From Stutzerimonas stutzeri (GTDB lineage Bacteria; Pseudomonadota; Gammaproteobacteria; Pseudomonadales; Pseudomonadaceae): a stretch of 64,000 nt of DNA. The stretch is taken from the NCBI RefSeq assembly GCF_009789555.1, contig NZ_CP046902.1, forward strand, positions 1,104,001 through 1,168,000. The letters are read 5' to 3'. The notes under the pieces were generated by a model. The model saw only the letters and a list, made by a program, of their open reading frames with translations, made no database searches and was not told the origin of the DNA. Below, one piece after another: positions 8,767 to 17,696 of the stretch (positions are counted from its first letter, which is position 1; each line of letters starts with the position of its first letter). The position numbers and the translations under genes are program-made.

Positions 8767-9542
8767 ACCTGTATCGGCCCGCGATCCTCGTCGAAGGGTG
8801 GCAGGCTGAGGCGGCGCTCGCCCAGCGGGCCAGCCGGGCCGAAACGGCGCTCGGTGAGTTCCGTCGATCCGTCCTCGCGACGGATCAGGACCGTGCTGGC
8901 ACGGGTCCCGTAGTCAGTGCTGGCGATGAATACGCTGGACAGCTTCTTCTCCCACTCGTACGGCACGCCAGTGCAAGGTAGTTCGTCGTCCGCGGCGGTA
9001 CGTGGGTCACCCAGCAACTCGAGCAGTGTTTCCGTCTCCGGTGCGCCCAGGCATTGCTGCAAGGCCGAGCGCGCCCGTACGAGTTTCGGCCATGGCGTAT
9101 CCAGCGCCGCGTTGGACAGACCGTAAACGCCGGCCGGCAGGCGCTGCGGTGTGCCAGTGGCAGAGTGCAGATACCACATTTCATGCGCGTCTGCGGCCAG
9201 CAGGTTGAACCCCGAATAATGCTGAAGGTGCCCTGAAAGCTCTGTCAGGTAGGCCTGCGGAGAAAGCTCACCCCGCAAATAGCGTTCGGGCAGCTCACCT
9301 CGGGAACGAGCCCCCACGGGTCTCTCGGGGGCGCGGATATTGGTCAGCGCGGCGAAGCGGCCGGCCGGTCCTGCCCCCAACCATGTGCCGCCCGCCTGCA
9401 AGTCGCGCCCGGCGATGATCTGTGGTGCGTCTTCCCAGGCTGCCAGTGGCAGGCTGGGGCGCGCATGGAACTCATCGCGGTTGGCGGCAACAATCAGGGG
9501 CAGCGCATGGCTGGGGCGCCAAGCGAAGACGATCAGGCACAT
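8763..9542 (-). CDS. NRDE (TANGO2-like) family protein
   Basis: The 259-residue protein begins MCLIVFAW and contains the eponymous ANRDE near residue 19, typical of the NRDE/TANGO2 family found in bacteria and eukaryotes. The N-terminal cysteine and NRDE motif suggest an Ntn-hydrolase-like fold; the biochemical function is not settled. The ATG at 9542 gives the family N-terminus exactly. It is convergent with ptsP, sharing four bases at the stop codons. Confidence 0.85.
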   Translation of the reverse strand: MCLIVFAWRPSHALPLIVAANRDEFHARPSLPLAAWEDAPQIIAGRDLQAGGTWLGAGPAGRFAALTNIRAPERPVGARSRGELPERYLRGELSPQAYLTELSGHLQHYSGFNLLAADAHEMWYLHSATGTPQRLPAGVYGLSNAALDTPWPKLVRARSALQQCLGAPETETLLELLGDPRTAADDELPCTGVPYEWEKKLSSVFIASTDYGTRASTVLIRREDGSTELTERRFGPAGPLGERRLSLPPFDEDRGPIQV

Positions 9543-9651
9543 AGATGAGGTCGATGAAAACGGGAGACGCTTGAGGCTAGACGAAAAGGCCGCCGAGCCA
9601 CAACCTGCAAATTCCCGTGCATGACGATGCGGGTCGGCCCTACGCTTGGCT

Positions 9652-9686
9652 CCAGCTTCCAGCTTCCAGCTTCCAGCTTCCAGCTT
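9652..9686. repeat. Tandem 7-bp repeat, five copies
   Basis: Five perfect head-to-tail copies of CCAGCTT lie between the NRDE gene and the TauE/SafE gene, ending 38 bp before the latter's start codon. They are non-coding and could vary in number by slippage, changing the 5' region of the downstream gene. Confidence 0.85.
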
Positions 9687-9724
9687 TTCCGCTACCATGC
9701 TGCTTTGTTTTCAAGGGTGGTCCG

Positions 9725-10507
9725 ATGGAGTTCGCGCTTTACCTGCTGCTGGGTGGTTTCGCCGGGGTGCTGGCCGGACTGTTCGGTGTGGGCGGCGGAA
9801 TGGTCATCGTCCCGGTGCTGGTATTCAGTTTCACCTTGCAGGGATTCGATCCGCAGGTGCTCACCCATCTGGCCGTTGGCACTTCATTGGCGACAATTGT
9901 ATTTACCTCGCTGAATTCGATCAGGGCCCACCACCGCCGGGGCGCCGTGCTATGGACGGTGGTGCTGTGGATGACCGTCGGTATCCTGGTCGGTGCGGCG
10001 TTGGGCAGTCTCACCGCGGCGTCGATCCAGGGGCCGGTGTTGCAGAAGATCATCGGCGTGTTCGCCATTGCCATGGCGATCCAGATGGCCTTCTCGCTGC
10101 AGCCCAAGGCCAGCGGTGGCGTGCCTGGCAAGCCTGGACTCACCCTGGCGGGCGTCGTCGTCGGCTGGGCGTCGGCGATCTTCGGCATCGGCGGTGGCTC
10201 GCTGACAGTGCCTTTTCTCAGCTGGCGCAGTGTGCCCATTCAACAGGCGGTCGCGACGTCCGCAGCCTGTGGCTTGCCAATCGCCATCGTCGGTGCGTTG
10301 AGCTTCGCGGTGGTCGGCTGGCAGGATGCGCATCTGCCTGAGTGGAGCCTGGGGTTCGTTTACCTGCCGGCAGTGCTCGGCATCGCGATGACCAGCATGT
10401 TTTTAGCCCGCATCGGTGCGCAACTGGCGCATCGACTGTCCGCGCTGATGCTCCGGCGCCTGTTCGCACTGTTGCTGCTGAGCGTTGGTATCAATTTCTT
10501 GATCTGA
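9725..10507 (+). CDS. TauE/SafE-family membrane transporter
   Basis: The 260-residue protein has about seven to eight hydrophobic segments. Two glycine-rich repeats typical of TauE/SafE (DUF81) anion permeases are visible: LAGLFGVGGGMVIVPVL near residue 17 and SAIFGIGGGSLTVPFL near residue 150. Family members are implicated in export of sulfite, sulfoacetate or other organic anions; nothing here fixes the substrate. It is ten bases upstream of lgt, so the two are probably co-transcribed. Confidence 0.9.
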   Translation: MEFALYLLLGGFAGVLAGLFGVGGGMVIVPVLVFSFTLQGFDPQVLTHLAVGTSLATIVFTSLNSIRAHHRRGAVLWTVVLWMTVGILVGAALGSLTAASIQGPVLQKIIGVFAIAMAIQMAFSLQPKASGGVPGKPGLTLAGVVVGWASAIFGIGGGSLTVPFLSWRSVPIQQAVATSAACGLPIAIVGALSFAVVGWQDAHLPEWSLGFVYLPAVLGIAMTSMFLARIGAQLAHRLSALMLRRLFALLLLSVGINFLI

Positions 10508-10517
10508 GGAAACCCGG

Positions 10518-11318
10518 ATGTTGCCTTACCCGCAGATAGACCCTGTGGCCGTTTCGCTTGGCCCGCTGCAGATCCACTGGTACGGCCTGATGTACCTGAT
10601 CGGCATCGGTGGCGCCTGGTTCCTGGCCTCGCGCCGACTGCATCGATTCGATCCGAGCTGGAACAAGGACAAGTTGTCCGACCTGGTGTTCTGGGTTGCG
10701 ATGGGTGTGATCGTCGGCGGGCGGCTGGGCTACGTGCTGTTCTATGACCTGGCGGCCTATCTCAACGATCCGACGCTTATTTTCCAGGTATGGAAGGGGG
10801 GCATGTCGTTCCACGGCGGCCTGATCGGCGTGCTGCTGTGCACCTGGATATTTGCCCGGCGCAACGGCAAGCGATTCTTCGAGCTGATGGATTTCATTGC
10901 GCCGTTCGTGCCCATCGGCCTGGGGGCCGGGCGCATTGGCAATTTCATCAACGCCGAGCTGTGGGGCAAGGCAACGGATGTGCCCTGGGCCATGGTGTTT
11001 CCCACCGATCCGCAGCAACTGGCGCGGCATCCCTCGCAGCTCTATCAGTTCGCGCTGGAAGGCGTGGCGCTGTTCGTCATCCTCTGGCTCTACTCCAGCA
11101 AGCCACGACCGACCATGGCGGTGTCCGGGCTGTTCGCCGTCTGCTACGGCATTTTCCGCTTCCTGGTCGAATTCGTGCGGGTGCCGGATGCTCAGCTCGG
11201 TTACCTGGCTTTCGGCTGGCTGACCATGGGACAGGTGCTCTGTGTGCCCATGGTGCTGATCGGTGTCGGCATGATCGCCTGGGGCTATCGCAGCGCGCCG
11301 GCGAAGGCGTCGGCCTGA
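10518..11318 (+). CDS. lgt: Prolipoprotein diacylglyceryl transferase
   Basis: The 266-residue inner-membrane enzyme transfers diacylglycerol from phosphatidylglycerol to the lipobox cysteine of prolipoproteins. The Lgt signature GRIGNFINAELWG is at residues 138-150, with the essential arginine at R139. Seven hydrophobic segments and the GGMSFHGGLIG region near residue 95 fit the family. It precedes thyA, a common pairing in proteobacteria. Confidence 0.95.
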   Translation: MLPYPQIDPVAVSLGPLQIHWYGLMYLIGIGGAWFLASRRLHRFDPSWNKDKLSDLVFWVAMGVIVGGRLGYVLFYDLAAYLNDPTLIFQVWKGGMSFHGGLIGVLLCTWIFARRNGKRFFELMDFIAPFVPIGLGAGRIGNFINAELWGKATDVPWAMVFPTDPQQLARHPSQLYQFALEGVALFVILWLYSSKPRPTMAVSGLFAVCYGIFRFLVEFVRVPDAQLGYLAFGWLTMGQVLCVPMVLIGVGMIAWGYRSAPAKASA

Positions 11319-11423
11319 TCGGATCGCCCGGCTTCGTCGCAATCGCGAGACAAGTCGGGCGTCGGCTCTTACTATGCGCAGGTTCCTTTTCACCGCGCCT
11401 CGGCGCCCGCTTCGAGCCCCTCG

Positions 11424-12218
11424 ATGAAACAGTATCTCGACCTCATGCGCCACGTGCGCGAGAACGGCACCTTCAAGAGCGACCGCACTGGCACCGGCAC
11501 CTACAGCGTGTTTGGCCATCAGATGCGCTTCGACCTGGCCGACGGTTTCCCACTGGTCACGACCAAGAAATGCCACCTGAAATCCATCATCCATGAACTG
11601 CTGTGGTTTCTGCAGGGCGATACCAATATCCGCTACCTGCAGGAAAACGGCGTGCGCATCTGGGACGAGTGGGCCGATGAGAACGGCGAACTCGGGCCGG
11701 TGTATGGCTATCAATGGCGCAACTGGCCGGCACCCAACGGCGAATCGGTGGACCAGATCAGCAAGCTGGTCCAGATGATCAGGCAGAATCCCGACTCGCG
11801 CCGCCTGATCGTCTCGGCCTGGAACCCGGCGCTGGTCGATCAGATGGCGCTGCCGCCATGCCACGCGCTGTTTCAGTTCTACGTAGCCGAAGGCAAGCTC
11901 AGCTGCCAGTTGTACCAGCGCTCGGCCGATATCTTTCTCGGTGTGCCGTTCAACATCGCCAGCTATGCACTGCTGACGTTGATGGTCGCGCAGGTCTGCG
12001 ACCTTCAACCGGGCGAATTCATCTGGAGCGGCGGCGACTGCCACCTGTACGCCAACCATTTGGAACAGGCCGATCTGCAACTGACGCGCGAGCCGCTGCC
12101 GCTGCCGACGATGAAGCTCAATCCCGCGGTCAAGGATCTGTTCGCCTTCCGTTTCGATGATTTCGAGCTGGTTGGCTACCAGGCGCATCCGCACATCAAG
12201 GCGCCCGTGGCGGTGTGA
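11424..12218 (+). CDS. thyA: Thymidylate synthase
   Basis: The 264-residue enzyme makes dTMP from dUMP using methylene-tetrahydrofolate. The catalytic cysteine is C146 in ALPPCHALFQFYV, and RRLIVSAWNP (phosphate binding) and YQRSADIFLGVPFNIASYA (dUMP binding) are present. The length is the canonical 264 residues. It lies 105 bp downstream of lgt. Confidence 0.96.
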   Translation: MKQYLDLMRHVRENGTFKSDRTGTGTYSVFGHQMRFDLADGFPLVTTKKCHLKSIIHELLWFLQGDTNIRYLQENGVRIWDEWADENGELGPVYGYQWRNWPAPNGESVDQISKLVQMIRQNPDSRRLIVSAWNPALVDQMALPPCHALFQFYVAEGKLSCQLYQRSADIFLGVPFNIASYALLTLMVAQVCDLQPGEFIWSGGDCHLYANHLEQADLQLTREPLPLPTMKLNPAVKDLFAFRFDDFELVGYQAHPHIKAPVAV

Positions 12219-12311
12219 GGTTGGACTTTGGTCGGGTTCGCCCCGGTCGATCACCTGATTGTCACATTTGCCGTATAGACTCGACCGCTCAGGAGTTTCG
12301 AGGGTCGCGGC

Positions 12312-13085
12312 ATGCGCAGGGTCGTGTTCAATCAGAAAGGGGGCGTCGGCAAGTCGAGCATCGCCTGTAACCTCGCCGCGGTGAGCGCGGCGCAGGGCTA
12401 TCGCACGTTGCTGGTGGACCTCGATGCCCAGGCCAACTCCAGCCATTATCTTTCAGGCGTGGCGGGAGACGACCTGCCAACCGGCATCGCGGACTTCTTC
12501 AAGCAAGTGCTCGCGGGAGGCGCGGCCGGCAAGAAGGCGCGACCACCGATCAGCGAGACGCGCTTCGACAACCTGCATCTGGTCGGCGCAACCGCGGAAC
12601 TGGCGGACCTGCAACCCAAGCTCGAGGCCAAGCACAAGATCAACAAGCTGCGAAAACTGCTCGACAATCTTTCCGAGGAATACGAGCGGATCTATATCGA
12701 CACGCCTCCGGCGCTGAACTTCTTTACCCTGTCTGCATTGATCGCAGCGGATCGCTGCCTGATTCCCTTCGATTGCGACAGCTTTTCCCGTCAGGCGCTG
12801 TACAGCCTGCTCGCCGAGATCGAAGAGTTGCAGGAAGACCACAACCCGGCGTTGCTAGTCGAAGGGATCGTGGTCAATCAGTTCCAGCCGAGGGCGGCGC
12901 TACCGCAGCAGATCATCGACGAGTTGCTGGCCGAGGGCCTGCCGGTGTTGCCGGTGCACCTGATGAGTTCGGTGCGGATGCGTGAATCGCATCAGGTTTG
13001 CCTGCCACTGGTTCATTTCGATCCGAAACACAAGCTGACCCAGCAATTCGTCGCGCTGCACGAGCACCTCGAGAGCCGGGCCTGA
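12312..13085 (+). CDS. Orphan ParA-family ATPase
   Basis: The 257-residue protein is a deviant-Walker ATPase of the ParA/Soj class, with KGGVGKSS at residues 9-16 and the switch motif LVDLDAQANSS near residue 37. No parB or parS-like gene adjoins it: the neighbours are thyA and an ABC importer. It is therefore probably not the chromosome-partition ParA but an orphan used to position some other cargo. It converges on the importer permease with only nine bases between. Confidence 0.85.
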   Translation: MRRVVFNQKGGVGKSSIACNLAAVSAAQGYRTLLVDLDAQANSSHYLSGVAGDDLPTGIADFFKQVLAGGAAGKKARPPISETRFDNLHLVGATAELADLQPKLEAKHKINKLRKLLDNLSEEYERIYIDTPPALNFFTLSALIAADRCLIPFDCDSFSRQALYSLLAEIEELQEDHNPALLVEGIVVNQFQPRAALPQQIIDELLAEGLPVLPVHLMSSVRMRESHQVCLPLVHFDPKHKLTQQFVALHEHLESRA

Positions 13086-13094
13086 ACGGACGGT

Positions 13095-14078
13095 TCATTC
13101 CTCGCGGGCACGTTCGATCCTGCGGCCCAGGCGCGACGCGTAGAGTTCGCCGATGATGCCGCGGCGAAAGATCAGCACGCAGACCATGAAGATGATGCCG
13201 GTCACCAATGTAACCGGCAGTTCCGAGGTGGCGAAATAGTTGCCCAGCGTGGTCACCAGCGCCGCGCCGAACACCGGGCCCACCAGGGTTCCGATCCCGC
13301 CGAGCAACGTCATCAGCACGACCTCTCCAGACATCTGCCAACTGACGTCGGTCAGGGTGGCGAACTGAAATACCAGGGCTTTCAGCCCCCCCGCCAGCCC
13401 CGCGAGGGTCGCCGACATGACGAAGGCGCCGAGCTTGTAGCGCGACACCGTATAGCCCAGCGAAATGGCGCGGTTCTCGTTCTCGCGGATCGACTTGAGG
13501 ATCATGCCGTAGGGCGAGTTGATGATCCGCCAGATCGCCAGCATGCCGAGCAGGAACACGGTCAGCACGAAGAAATACATGTTCAGCGGCTCTGACAGGT
13601 CGATCAGGCCGAACAGGTGACCGCGCGGAATACCCTGGATGCCGTCCTCGCCATGCGTGAACGGAGCCTGAAGGCAGAAAAAGAAGAACATCTGCGACAG
13701 CGCCAACGTGATCATCGTCGAGTAGATGCCCTGCCTGCGTATCGCCAGGAAACCGATCACCAGGCCCAGGAACGCGGCCCCGACCACGCCCACCAGAATG
13801 CCCAGTTCTGGCGTCAGGCCCCATTCCTTGACAGCGTGCGCGGTGAAATAGGCGGCGCCGCCGAAGAATGCCGCGTGCCCGAACGAGAGGATGCCGGTGT
13901 AACCCAGCAGCAGGTTGAAGGCGCAGGCGAACAGGGCGAAGCACATGATCTTCATCAGGAACACGGGATAGAAATACAGCGGCGCCAGGACCAGCCCGAT
14001 GATTCCCAGCGCGATCAGGACGGTCTCCGGGTTCCAGTGCTTTCGCTTTGCGGCGCGAATTGCGGTCGTTTGCTGCAT
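13095..14078 (-). CDS. LivM-type ABC importer permease
   Basis: The permease (327 residues from this start) has about nine hydrophobic segments and the LivM signature region with LLGYTGILSFGHAAFFGGAAYF. It pairs with the LivH-type permease to form the membrane channel of a branched-chain-amino-acid-class importer. Two ATGs are possible: 14087 overlaps the preceding stop by eight bases but has its purine-rich tract immediately adjacent, while 14078 has AGGG nine bases upstream; I prefer 14078. It is the last gene of a five-gene operon. Confidence 0.88.
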   Translation of the reverse strand: MQQTTAIRAAKRKHWNPETVLIALGIIGLVLAPLYFYPVFLMKIMCFALFACAFNLLLGYTGILSFGHAAFFGGAAYFTAHAVKEWGLTPELGILVGVVGAAFLGLVIGFLAIRRQGIYSTMITLALSQMFFFFCLQAPFTHGEDGIQGIPRGHLFGLIDLSEPLNMYFFVLTVFLLGMLAIWRIINSPYGMILKSIRENENRAISLGYTVSRYKLGAFVMSATLAGLAGGLKALVFQFATLTDVSWQMSGEVVLMTLLGGIGTLVGPVFGAALVTTLGNYFATSELPVTLVTGIIFMVCVLIFRRGIIGELYASRLGRRIERAREE

Positions 14079-14079
14079 G

Positions 14080-14967
14080 TCAGCCATCCCTTCCCATCAA
14101 GCCCGCGGGCCGCACGAGCAGCACGATTGCCATGACCACGAAGATCACGATATTGGACGCCTCGGGGTAGAACACCTTGGTCAGTCCTTCGAGAATGCCG
14201 AGCATGTAGCCGGTGACGATGGCACCCAGGATCGAGCCCATGCCACCGACCACCACCACGGCGAACACCACGATGATGAGGTTCGAGCCCATCAGCGGGC
14301 TGACCTGGTAGATCGGTGCCGCGAGAATCCCTGCCAGTCCGGCCAGGCCCGCGCCCAGCCCGTAGGTGAAGGTCAGCAGCAGCGGCACATTGATGCCGAA
14401 GGTGCGAACCAGCGTTGGGTTTTCGGTAGCGGCTCGCAGGTAGGAACCGAGTTTGGTCTTTTCGATCAGCAGCCAGGTGCCCAGGCAAATCAACAGCGAC
14501 GCCAGCACGACCCAGGCACGGTACTTGGGCAGGAACATGAACCCGAGGTTGTAGCCGCCCGACAGCAGACTCGGCACCGCATAGGGCTGCCCGGACGAGC
14601 CGTAGTAGTAACGAAAGGCGCCTTCCAGCGCGAGGGCCAGGCCAAAGGTAAACAGCAGGCCATAAAGGTGATCGAGGTTGTACAGCCGTGACAGCGCCAG
14701 CCGTTCCACGGCCGCACCGGCCAGACCGACGATCAACGGTGCCAGGATCAGCGCCGGCCAGTAGCCGATGCCGAGTACCGCCAGCAGCAGGTAGCCGGCG
14801 AACGCGCCCATCATGTACTGCGCGCCGTGGGCGAAGTTGATGACTTTGAGCAGGCCGAAAATGATCGCCAGGCCGAGACTGAGCATGGCATAGAAGGAGC
14901 CGTTGATCAGTCCGATCAGCAGCTGCCCGAGGAACGCCTGAATGGGTACGCCGAAGATCTCCGTCAT
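14080..14967 (-). CDS. LivH-type ABC importer permease
   Basis: The 295-residue permease has the LivH features GLINGSFYAMLSLGLAIIFG near the N-terminus and NFAHGAQYMMGAFAGY, with about eight hydrophobic segments. It forms the channel with the downstream LivM-type protein. Its ATG overlaps the stop of the LivF-type gene by one base (TGATG), which implies translational coupling. Confidence 0.9.
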   Translation of the reverse strand: MTEIFGVPIQAFLGQLLIGLINGSFYAMLSLGLAIIFGLLKVINFAHGAQYMMGAFAGYLLLAVLGIGYWPALILAPLIVGLAGAAVERLALSRLYNLDHLYGLLFTFGLALALEGAFRYYYGSSGQPYAVPSLLSGGYNLGFMFLPKYRAWVVLASLLICLGTWLLIEKTKLGSYLRAATENPTLVRTFGINVPLLLTFTYGLGAGLAGLAGILAAPIYQVSPLMGSNLIIVVFAVVVVGGMGSILGAIVTGYMLGILEGLTKVFYPEASNIVIFVVMAIVLLVRPAGLMGRDG

Positions 14968-15677
14968 CAGACCCCCAGGGTTTCGTTGAGTATCGTCATG
15001 CGGCCCTGAAGCTCGCTGACGTGGAAGTTATCGACGATCCGGCCGTGGTCGACCAGGTAGAAACGGTCGGCGACCTTGCTGGCAAAGCGGAAATTCTGCT
15101 CTACCAGCAGGATGGTCATGCCGCGCTGCTTGAGCGTCAGCAGCACGTCACCGATGCGCTGGACGATCACCGGGGCCAGGCCCTCGGTTGGTTCGTCGAG
15201 CAACAATAGCTTGGTGCCGGTGCGCAGAATCCTGGCGATCGCCAGCATCTGCTGTTCGCCGCCCGAAAGCTTGGTCCCGGCGCTGTTTCGGCGCTCCTTG
15301 AGGTTGGGGAACAGCGTGTAGATTTCCTCGCTGGACATGCCACCCTTGGCGATGATCGGCGGCAGATTGAGGTTTTCATCCACCGTCAGCGTAGCGAAGA
15401 TCCCGCGTTCTTCTGGCACGAAGCCCATCCCGGTGTGCGCGGCCCGGTGCAGCGGTACGCGCATCATGTCGTGACCATCGAAGCGGATCGTTCCGGTTCG
15501 TTTGCGGATGATGCCCATGATCGAGCGCAGCGCCGTGGTCTTGCCTACGCCGTTGCGGCCGAGCAGCGTTACGGTCTCGCCCTGGTGTACGTCCAGGTCG
15601 ATGCCATGGAGCGCATGGCTTTCGCCGTACCAGGCATTCAGCTCGCGAACGCTCAATAACGGGGTCGCGTCATTCAT
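14967..15677 (-). CDS. LivF-type ABC importer ATPase
   Basis: The ATPase is 236 residues from the ATG at 15677. It has Walker A GRNGVGKT, the signature LSGGEQQMLAIA and Walker B LLLLDEPTEGLAP. The frame is open nine codons further upstream, but 15677 is preferred because it gives the short LivF N-terminus and an overlap of only eight bases with the LivG-type gene. It powers the importer together with that ATPase. Confidence 0.9.
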   Translation of the reverse strand: MNDATPLLSVRELNAWYGESHALHGIDLDVHQGETVTLLGRNGVGKTTALRSIMGIIRKRTGTIRFDGHDMMRVPLHRAAHTGMGFVPEERGIFATLTVDENLNLPPIIAKGGMSSEEIYTLFPNLKERRNSAGTKLSGGEQQMLAIARILRTGTKLLLLDEPTEGLAPVIVQRIGDVLLTLKQRGMTILLVEQNFRFASKVADRFYLVDHGRIVDNFHVSELQGRMTILNETLGV

Positions 15678-16482
15678 CTTCCGTCCCCATGTAGGCTTCG
15701 CGGACACGTGCGTCCTGGCTCACGCTGCGGTAATCCCCGGAGGTGAGTATTTCTCCGCGCTGCAGCACGGTGACCTGATCGCAGAGGTCGGCGACGACTT
15801 TGAGGTTGTGCTCGACCATCAGCACCGCTCGGTCGCGTGCAACCTCACGAATCAGGTCGGACACGATGTGCACGTCCTCGTGGCCCATGCCGGCCATCGG
15901 CTCGTCGAGCAGCAATACCTTGGGTTCCAGCGCCAGCGTGGTGGCGATTTCCAGTACCCGTTTGCGACCATAGGAAAGGTCCGCCGCCGGGCTGTTGCAT
16001 GCGTCCTGCAGGCCAACCGACTCGATCAGCGCCATGGCGCGCTCGTTCAGCCGATTCAGTGAGCGCAGCGGCAGCCAGAACTGGGTCGCCAATCCGCCGG
16101 GGCGTTGCAGGGCCACACGGACGTTCTCCAGCACGCTCAGGTGCGGAAACACCGCCGATATCTGAAACGAGCGCACCAGCCCCATGCGCGCCACCTTGGC
16201 GGGGTCGGTGCGGGTGATGTCATGGTCGAGTAGCCTGATGGTGCCGCTCGAAGGCTGCAGGAACTTGGTCAACAGGTTGAACACCGTCGTCTTGCCGGCG
16301 CCGTTGGGCCCGATCAGTGCGTGGACCCGTGCGTGGTGGACGTCCAGATCGACGTTGTTCACCGCCACGAAGCCACCGAAATCACGCCGCAGTCCGCGTG
16401 CCGACAGCACGACGCGCGGTTGTTCGTCGGTGCCCGGGGTCGCCGCGGCTTCCCCGGCTGTGCCGCCGTTGCTGAGCCCCAT
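15670..16482 (-). CDS. LivG-type ABC importer ATPase
   Basis: The 270-residue ATPase has Walker A GPNGAGKT, the signature LSYGRKRVLEIA and Walker B VLLLDEPMAGM. The region GLVRSFQISAVFPHLSVLENV is typical of LivG. About 25 extra N-terminal residues precede the ABC domain (GGTAGEAAATPGTDEQ), so the true start could be slightly downstream. It begins two bases after the binding-protein gene. Confidence 0.9.
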   Translation of the reverse strand: MGLSNGGTAGEAAATPGTDEQPRVVLSARGLRRDFGGFVAVNNVDLDVHHARVHALIGPNGAGKTTVFNLLTKFLQPSSGTIRLLDHDITRTDPAKVARMGLVRSFQISAVFPHLSVLENVRVALQRPGGLATQFWLPLRSLNRLNERAMALIESVGLQDACNSPAADLSYGRKRVLEIATTLALEPKVLLLDEPMAGMGHEDVHIVSDLIREVARDRAVLMVEHNLKVVADLCDQVTVLQRGEILTSGDYRSVSQDARVREAYMGTEDE

Positions 16483-16484
16483 GC

Positions 16485-17696
16485 TTATGGCTTGACCAGG
16501 TCGCAGCCGCTTTCGGCTGGATCGATATACGCCTCGTCGCCTGGAACCGTGGCGAGGACCTTGTAGTAGTCCCAGGGCTCCTGGCTTTCGTCGGGCTTTT
16601 TCACCTCCATCAGATAGACGTCGCTGATCAAGCGACCGTTGGCGCCAACCTTGGCGTTGCGTGCAAACAGGTCCTCCACCGGCATCTCGTGCATGGCCTT
16701 GGCGACGGCTTCGGTTTCATCGGTACCGGCCTTGTCGATCGCCTTGAGGTACTGCAGCACACCGGAATAGGTGCCGGCGTGAACCATGTTCGGCATCCGA
16801 CCGGTGCGTTCGAAGAAACGCTTGCCGAACTCTCGGGACTGATCGTCGCGGTCCCAGTAGAAGCTTTCGGTAAGGGTCAGCCCCTGTGCGGCTTCGAGGC
16901 CCAGCCCGTGGACTTCGGAAAGGGTGAACAGCAATGCTGCCAGACGCTGACCGCTGGCGACGATGCCGAACTCCGCGGCCTGCTTGATGGCGTTGGCGGT
17001 ATCCAGCCCGGCGTTGGCCAGGCCAATGACTTCGGCGCCGGACGACTGTGCCTGCAGCAGGAACGAGGAGTAATCGTTGGTCGCCAGCGGGTGCCGGACA
17101 GAGCCCTTGATCTCGCCACCCTTGGCTTTGACGAAGGCACTGGTCTGCTCCTCCAGCGAATACCCGAAGGCGTAGTCGGCGGTGAGGAAGTACCAGCTGT
17201 CACCCCCCTGGGATACCAGTGCGCCGCCGGTTCCGACGGCCAGTGCATGAGTGTCGTAGGCCCAATGGAACCCATACGGCGAGCACTGCTTGCCGGTCAG
17301 CTCGGCCGTTGCCGCGCCGGTGACCAGGTTGATCTTCTTCTTTTCGCGGGAGATGCCCTGGACGGCGAGGGCCACGGATGACGTGGTCAGTTCCATGATC
17401 GAGTCGACCTGTTCGCGGTCGTACCATTGGCGGGCGACGTTGGAGGCGATATCGGGCTTGTTCTGATGGTCGGCGGTCACGATTTCGATCGGAGCGCCCT
17501 GTACCGTGCCGCCGAAATCCTCGGCGGCCATCTTCGCTGCTTCGTACGACCATTTTCCGCCGAAGTCCGCGTAGACGCCGGACTGGTCGTTGAGAATGCC
17601 GATTTTCACCTTGCCATCGGATATCTCGGCAGCCGACGCGGGAAGCGCGACAGCCGCGCTCACAGTGGCCGTTGCAATTGCCAGAAGCTTCATCAT
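16485..17696 (-). CDS. LivK-type ABC importer substrate-binding protein
   Basis: The 403-residue periplasmic binding protein has a signal peptide (MMKLLAIATATVSAAVALPASAA, cleavage near residue 22) and a type I periplasmic-binding fold (VKIGILNDQSGVYADFGG). It is the first gene of the importer operon, preceded by a good AAGGAGATA ribosome site. The LivK superfamily binds branched-chain amino acids, amides, urea or aromatic acids, and the sequence alone does not decide which. The order (binding protein, LivG, LivF, LivH, LivM) differs from the classical livKHMGF. Confidence 0.88.
   Translation of the reverse strand: MMKLLAIATATVSAAVALPASAAEISDGKVKIGILNDQSGVYADFGGKWSYEAAKMAAEDFGGTVQGAPIEIVTADHQNKPDIASNVARQWYDREQVDSIMELTTSSVALAVQGISREKKKINLVTGAATAELTGKQCSPYGFHWAYDTHALAVGTGGALVSQGGDSWYFLTADYAFGYSLEEQTSAFVKAKGGEIKGSVRHPLATNDYSSFLLQAQSSGAEVIGLANAGLDTANAIKQAAEFGIVASGQRLAALLFTLSEVHGLGLEAAQGLTLTESFYWDRDDQSREFGKRFFERTGRMPNMVHAGTYSGVLQYLKAIDKAGTDETEAVAKAMHEMPVEDLFARNAKVGANGRLISDVYLMEVKKPDESQEPWDYYKVLATVPGDEAYIDPAESGCDLVKP

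Noticed and set aside
10491..12446. A 651-codon open frame on the minus strand across lgt and thyA
   Set aside because: It lies antisense to two certain genes, has no ribosome site or family resemblance, and its composition (many His, Gln, Arg) is typical of antisense frames in GC-rich coding DNA.
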